Origin: Mactra quadrangularis
Lineage: Eukaryota > Mollusca > Bivalvia > Venerida > Mactridae
Assembly (NCBI GenBank): GCA_025267735.1
Contig: CM046297.1
Span: 21,230,011-21,294,010, forward strand
Length of the DNA: 64,000 nt
Direction: 5' to 3'
Part shown: positions 58,621 through 64,000 of the stretch, piece by piece
Layout: each line of letters begins with the position of its first letter
Position numbering within the stretch: the first letter of the stretch is position 1
The notes under the pieces: model-generated
Database searches by the model: none
Told to the model about the DNA's origin: nothing
What the model saw: the letters and a program-made list of their open reading frames with translations, nothing else
Made by a program: the position numbers and the translations under genes

Positions 58621-61600
58621 TTGATTATCCTGCAAAAACAGTACTACAAGATAACGTTTATCATCCTCTTGCACACAACGCGAAGAATTTCAAAATTGTG
58701 ATGATAGTTGTAAGACGTATTCGAATACCCGCTTTATTATTATAATTTGTTTGAAATTGTAAGTACAGAAATTCAAATTGTATTCAATACTACTAAAACA
58801 ACATCTGAAAGTATTATCAACGAACGTTAACAGTCTTATTCTCCAATCTTTAGTTAATTGGGATACGTATTTAGAATGCAATGGCTATATGAATTTACCC
58901 TTGTATGAACTCAAAGAAAATTATGGAAAATCAAAGTTATTTTAAACGTGATATATACTTTTAATGCATGTTTAATTGGTTCAGTCAGAAACAAGAGGCT
59001 ACAACCAAAATATATCTAACAAAGAAACATATAAAACTAAACATTAAAGGTAAAATGCTGATTATTTACAAATAGAGATAATTAATTATTTTATCAGTGA
59101 TATCAGCGTAATGTATGTGCCTTACCATTCGATTTGTGTGATGTTATCTGGTAGCAAATAAATTTGAAATTCCATTAGCCAACTAGAACAAAGAACTCGT
59201 GTTTGAAACAAATTAACAACAGAAAACTCGACAGTATCTCGTAAGGCTCTTTTGAAATATTTGCTATAATATATATTTAGTATTAGAATTAACTTTTAAG
59301 TTAACTTACATAATATGAGTCAGATATACATAAATTGATGTTTACGTATCAAAACAAGCAATACATTTTACACATTTTAAAATACACATTTACGTATTAT
59401 CAACATATTGTATAAATGAAGCTATATACAAACGAATTGGGAAGTACTTTAATTCACACTACCGTTAGACAATAACGTAATTGTTTCCAGGATTTATTTG
59501 GCATTGACTATAATTGAATAGAAATCTAAAACATTAAAATGAAGTTACAGGAATAAGAAGACAACAAAGTGCAAAACTAAACCGGGCACCCATATGTTAG
59601 CTTTATAGTACATTTGTTATTAGTAATTTTAAGAGTACATTTTGTATCCTTGGTTGTCTCATTCATTTTACTATGTAATTAGATATACTAAGCGCATTGT
59701 GTTGTTTTATATAAGACACTATTGAGAATATTAAATATTCGGAAGGAACACAAACTAATTTTGATAGTTATAAAGGCAGATAGAGAAATGATTTAACACA
59801 ATGAATGAGCATGTAACACAGAATCATAGGTACTTATGCAATAGATGGAGTACTCGTGTACTCCAATAGGACTATCAAAAATGTCCTTTTTTTCGTTTAA
59901 CATTTGGGAACAATAATTTCATAAAATAGTCATCGTCTAAATGGAGATGAAGATGTTAATATCACCAGAGACTGCTTGACGTTTTGAACGTTACAAACAT
60001 CAAAGAAAATATATGAGTATTAATATTTCATTGCAATTTATGAAATGTACACGCACCACGAGTATAAAGAGGACACTAATATAATAAAGTATTTTCGAGT
60101 TGATTGGCAAGCATGCAGTGCGCTTGTTGACCTGCATATTGCAAATAAAAACAATAATCATACTGCTAATGACCTTACTAAAGCATTTTCAACCAATGTT
60201 AAACGTATTACTTACTTTGTATCATATAACAATCTAACATAGACGTTATGTTAGAAAACGTCGCAACGAACATTAACTTTATTAAACCTACATATAGCCA
60301 CATATGTTCCTTTACTTGGCATTGGTAAATTGTCTCTAGTGGCAATCATCTTAAGTATTTAACATAATTGTATAATGCATGCAGTACACTTGCACTTTAC
60401 TTATTTTAAGTCATCCCTTAATTAGTTCTCATTAACATTTTCCATAGAGCATATAACATGATTAAAAAAGAACACCTAATTTACATTTTTATACCGATTA
60501 TTTCTAAACATAAAGCATTAATAACAACTACAATTTGGAAAGTTTGGTAAGATAAAAAAATCTGTTTTATTGTATTTACAAGAGGAATTACATTATTTGT
60601 ATCAATATCCATTATTAGCAATTACAATGTACAATTATTATTGAAAATGATAATTAAAAAAAGTAATCATAATTTGAGAAGGCTTGCAAAATATCTGTAA
60701 GTCAAGAATTTATATATCCAAACAAAATGCTATCAACTGCATTTAATGAATTAGCTGCCATTAAACTCAAACTATTGTTCGTCATAAATATTATTGATAA
60801 AACAGATTTACTTGTGAAATTAAATGAGATTTAAGATTTGTATTATGGTTGATTTCCACTAAATAATTACATATAATCTGTTTGCACTATAAATTAATTA
60901 GTGACTATAACGTTTATAATTGACAAAAACAGTTTAGTGTATTGTTTAATGTCCCATGGTTATAATTGGAAACTGTACTCTGTATCTGGAAGTCAAGGAT
61001 AACTAAACTGATATATATAGACTAAGCGATGATGATAGTCTTAAGGTTTTATGCTGAGAGTAAGTAACATGAGGACAATACTTGAACATTTAATATTGAT
61101 TTATGGAAAGCTTTTGTGTCTGCATTATATTGACAGTGACCTTTTAAAAAGAGAATACCAAATCATTTGCTAATTAAAAGCAAAAGTAACCAACTTAGTA
61201 TAAGTACATGTAGTTGGTATTTTCCATAATATGAAGAAGGGGGATGGTTTTCCAAACATCATAGTTTTATAACGATTTAATAAAGTATAATTAAGTATTG
61301 GCTCGCCATGTTGCTTGGATTCCTAAACATGACGCAGGTAAATTTATTTATTAAATTTTTGTCCATATTCTGAAGTAGTGTACAAAACGTTTTATATGCA
61401 AAAAATGTATAAATAACTATTCCTTTCTACAATATGTATTTAATGGTATTTATTCCACCCTGAAACTACGAGTGTTTTCATATAAATACACATCAGTCAA
61501 GATTTCATCATGGCAGCCATATCAGAGAAAACACAGTTCAAAATAAGACAAAACATTTTAAGATACAGCTTTCAAAACTATATAAATACTATAAAAGAGT

Positions 61601-61880
61601 ACTGTAAATTCTTAACAAATATGTTTATACTAATAAATGCTTAAAATATGGCAAATGACATTCTCAAATAAGACATAATTACTTTCTGAACTGAAACAAA
61701 AATGAGTTCTTCTATACGGAAAATGGTTTTTGTTCAATGAACTACATTACATCTTAGTTCAGTGGAAACCCTGTATTTTCTTAATTATGTAATTACATTC
61801 TACACTTCTAGTCTATTAGTGACAGTCAGACTTAACAATGATGTATGTAATACAGTTATGTACCTTATTAACCTTTACAA

Positions 61881-61948
61881 GAAAACAACAGTAATCTTGT
61901 TATATCTAAACATTGTTTCTGACGTACTTGACATTGAAAGTCACAGTT
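61881..61948. repeat. Triplicated short segment, copy 3
   Basis: AAACAACAGTAATCTTGTTAT, then CTGACGTACTTGACATTGAAA. Confidence 0.55.
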
Positions 61949-62154
61949 GGTAATTCTATCGAACAAGATGGTAGTGTGTATAATTAGTGGCAGGTCTGAT
62001 AACGATGTCCAAGTTTTGTATACAAGTGCATGTATACATCATTTGCATGAAATGTTAAGTGTGGTTTGAAGTCTTCTTTTAATTACATGTTCAGCCGACT
62101 TTACAATTTTGTACGAAAACCTCTGATCATTGAAATCATCCTCAAACAATAGGC

Positions 62155-62310
62155 GTGTCAAAGTACCCTTTTACATCTGGGTGGAGTGGAACAACTGTAG
62201 ATAAATATCTTGCTCAATGAAATTAGTGGTGTCCCTAGATGGGTTCGAATCTAGGACCTCTCGATCTCTTATCACGTGTCCTACGACTGGAACACTGCTC
62301 CAACATATTT
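62155..62310 (-). repeat. tRNA-derived SINE, second family
   Basis: Minus strand: GAGCAGTGTTCCAGTCG head, B box GGGTTCGAATCT equivalent (ATGGGTTCGAATC on the plus strand reads as its complement-compatible form), and a TTGAGCAAGATATT body block shared with 48765-48917. Confidence 0.55.
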
Positions 62311-64000
62311 GTCATGACAGTAAGCCAATTATAGTAAAGGGACTATGACTGATACATAATTACAGCTATCAAGTAACATCGTTTTCTCATAGTGCTTCTA
62401 AGACTAACATTTAAAATACACTTTGATTTAATGATAATGTTTTATTACCACAATTTTATTTATTCTAGCTCGTCGTTGCCTAACTTTATCATATAAGACT
62501 TACAAGAAAGCCTTTGCCTACGTATTTTCCATTATAGAAAATAGTATTCCAAATTCCATAATATGCTATAATATCATAATGATTAGACATCCTGATACCA
62601 TAAAAGACAATATTACAAAATGGCACATCCATCAATTTTCCAGACAGACAGCAATTACAAAAAGCAGAACGAAGTTAGTTTGCAAAACTTCGTTAAGGCA
62701 ATCGAATAAAATAAAATAACGCAGATGTCCTTACATAAAAGTTCTATATGTTTTAGCGTCAAAAGATAATACCAAAAAGTCATGCACTCGAGTTTCTATG
62801 CTTATCTAGAGACAAATACATTTTTCAAAATATTTTAGACAAAGTATAATCAATAGCACAGTGGGTTTCAGGCAAATTAAATCTACGTTTTCCTAGACAA
62901 TCAAATTATTGAAATCCAGAAAACATTGATAAAGAATATTCTAATATCCAGTAATTGTGTTACACAAGAGGCATCAACTAATAAACCTGCATGCAAAGAT
63001 ATAATGTACACTAGTGATACATATGTTTGTATACTTTCCCGAGGACTTTTGATTTTTATTTTCTTTATGATGTTTTTCTTACTGAAGGGTAGAGCTACAA
63101 CTAATCACGTTATATACCTACTGGTGTGTATATCCTCAATTTTACTTTCTATTCCAAATATGAAGCAGTATCATCATACTAAGTCTTACAACCGAAGTTC
63201 CTATTGAAAGGCTTCTTTAAGAGTGAATATTGTGATATTTACTTACATGAATCACAATTCCAATTATCGTACTTCATGTACTGCGTCCAAATTGAGATTT
63301 CTAAAGCGCTGACAATGCACATTTGGCAGTTGGTATATACTATCTTTAGAAGAGCTTTCCATATAGCTGTAGAATAAATTGGCTAGGGATAGGAACTTTA
63401 AACTGCACAATAATTGTTTTGTTGGTACAAACTACACTTATGTAACTCCAAGTAATTATCAATATGGCTAAAAGAGTCATTAAAGGAACAAACAAGCAAA
63501 TTATCTACCCACAAATATACCAAAGTTTAATTGTGAATATAATGATCAGTAAGCTTAAAATAAATATGCTGATATAGTTTTGGTGCTAACATGCTCGTTT
63601 ATCTGCTTGTATTATCTACATTTTTACACTCACGTGGGTCAGATTAGGATAAACCAATTGTACTTATATAATAGTTTATTATATTTATTATGATAATACT
63701 AATTGTTCTAGTAATGCATGTCTTAAACAGCTAAACATACCTCTTTGACATAAATGAATGTTTATAGTAAACTAGTATAAAGCAAAATGGTATATCACTT
63801 TCACGTTGCAGTACATAACATAACACAACATATTCTTTATTTGGCATCAAATATACTATTTATAGCCAGTAGAAAAATAATACATGCCATTTGCCATTTT
63901 AAACGTCAAAAAAGACATTTGTCGATATAATTCAATGATAAGGGTATCGACCAGCTACAAATAATGTCATTTAGGATAAAAATTGAACGTCTATACATAT
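62311..64000. other. Host intergenic DNA to window end
   Basis: An open frame at 62926-63207 has no ATG at its start and is mainly a hydrophobic T/A-rich run; I do not call it. Nothing else recognised. Confidence 0.4.

Larger units (their letters stand above)
57401..62154. other. Host intergenic DNA
   Basis: AT-rich; only the two triplicated short segments listed separately were recognised. Confidence 0.4.

Overview
This is a window of AT-rich metazoan nuclear DNA, most likely from a mollusc and probably a bivalve. The host guess rests on many tRNA-headed SINE copies whose 3' ends carry GTTAAA followed by A-rich or CAAA tails, on a C-terminal chromodomain integrase and on the general look of the DNA. 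I recognise no complete host gene. Its clear centre is one 17,034-bp Polinton/Maverick element (6960-23993), a virus-like self-synthesising DNA transposon. It is bounded by 222-bp terminal inverted repeats that I read as identical, starts with AG and ends with CT, and is flanked by a clean 6-bp target duplication (GTCGTT at 6954-6959 and 23994-23999). Every gene is open, so the insertion looks recent and potentially active.

Layout of the element. Almost everything lies on the minus strand. From 21099 down to about 15850 run protein-primed DNA polymerase B, an F-box-like protein, an unknown 82-aa protein, a CARD-domain protein and a 43-aa hydrophobic micro-ORF, ending at an AATAAA signal. From 15805 down to about 8120 run the packaging ATPase, a Lys/Ser/Thr-repeat protein, a protein with a hydrophobic C-terminus, a conserved unknown, the integrase with chromodomain, a two-TM protein, a penton-like minor capsid protein, a basic core-like protein, the double-jelly-roll major capsid protein, a Cys-rich unknown and the adenain-like protease, ending at AATAAA signals. 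Genes are packed tightly; six junctions are exact ATGA stop/start overlaps. Five small genes sit at the edges: a Gln-rich protein on the left, and on the right a zinc-knuckle protein, a predicted myristoylated protein with three YPDL motifs, a Pro-rich protein and another Gln-rich coiled-coil protein.

The most unusual signal is at the 3' ends of four of these five edge genes. Each is followed by a perfect histone-mRNA-type stem-loop (GGCCCT-tetraloop-AGGGCC in a CAAC...ACCA context) and, 12-14 nt further on, a purine-rich CGAAAGAAT-like element resembling the histone downstream element bound by U7 snRNA. The zinc-knuckle gene and the two long minus-strand arrays have ordinary AATAAA signals instead. 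I infer that the element uses two classes of mRNA and may tie the edge genes to S phase through the host histone 3'-end machinery. With the YPDL/myristoyl protein (a possible ESCRT/ALIX recruiter) and the CARD protein (a possible interferer with apoptosis or innate signalling), the element looks like a complete virus with host-manipulating accessories.

The flanks (1-6953 and 24000-64000) hold SINEs, microsatellites, minisatellites, a foldback hairpin, a MITE-like element and several pairs or triplets of diverged local repeats, some with partly conserved reading frames, but no gene that I can name.
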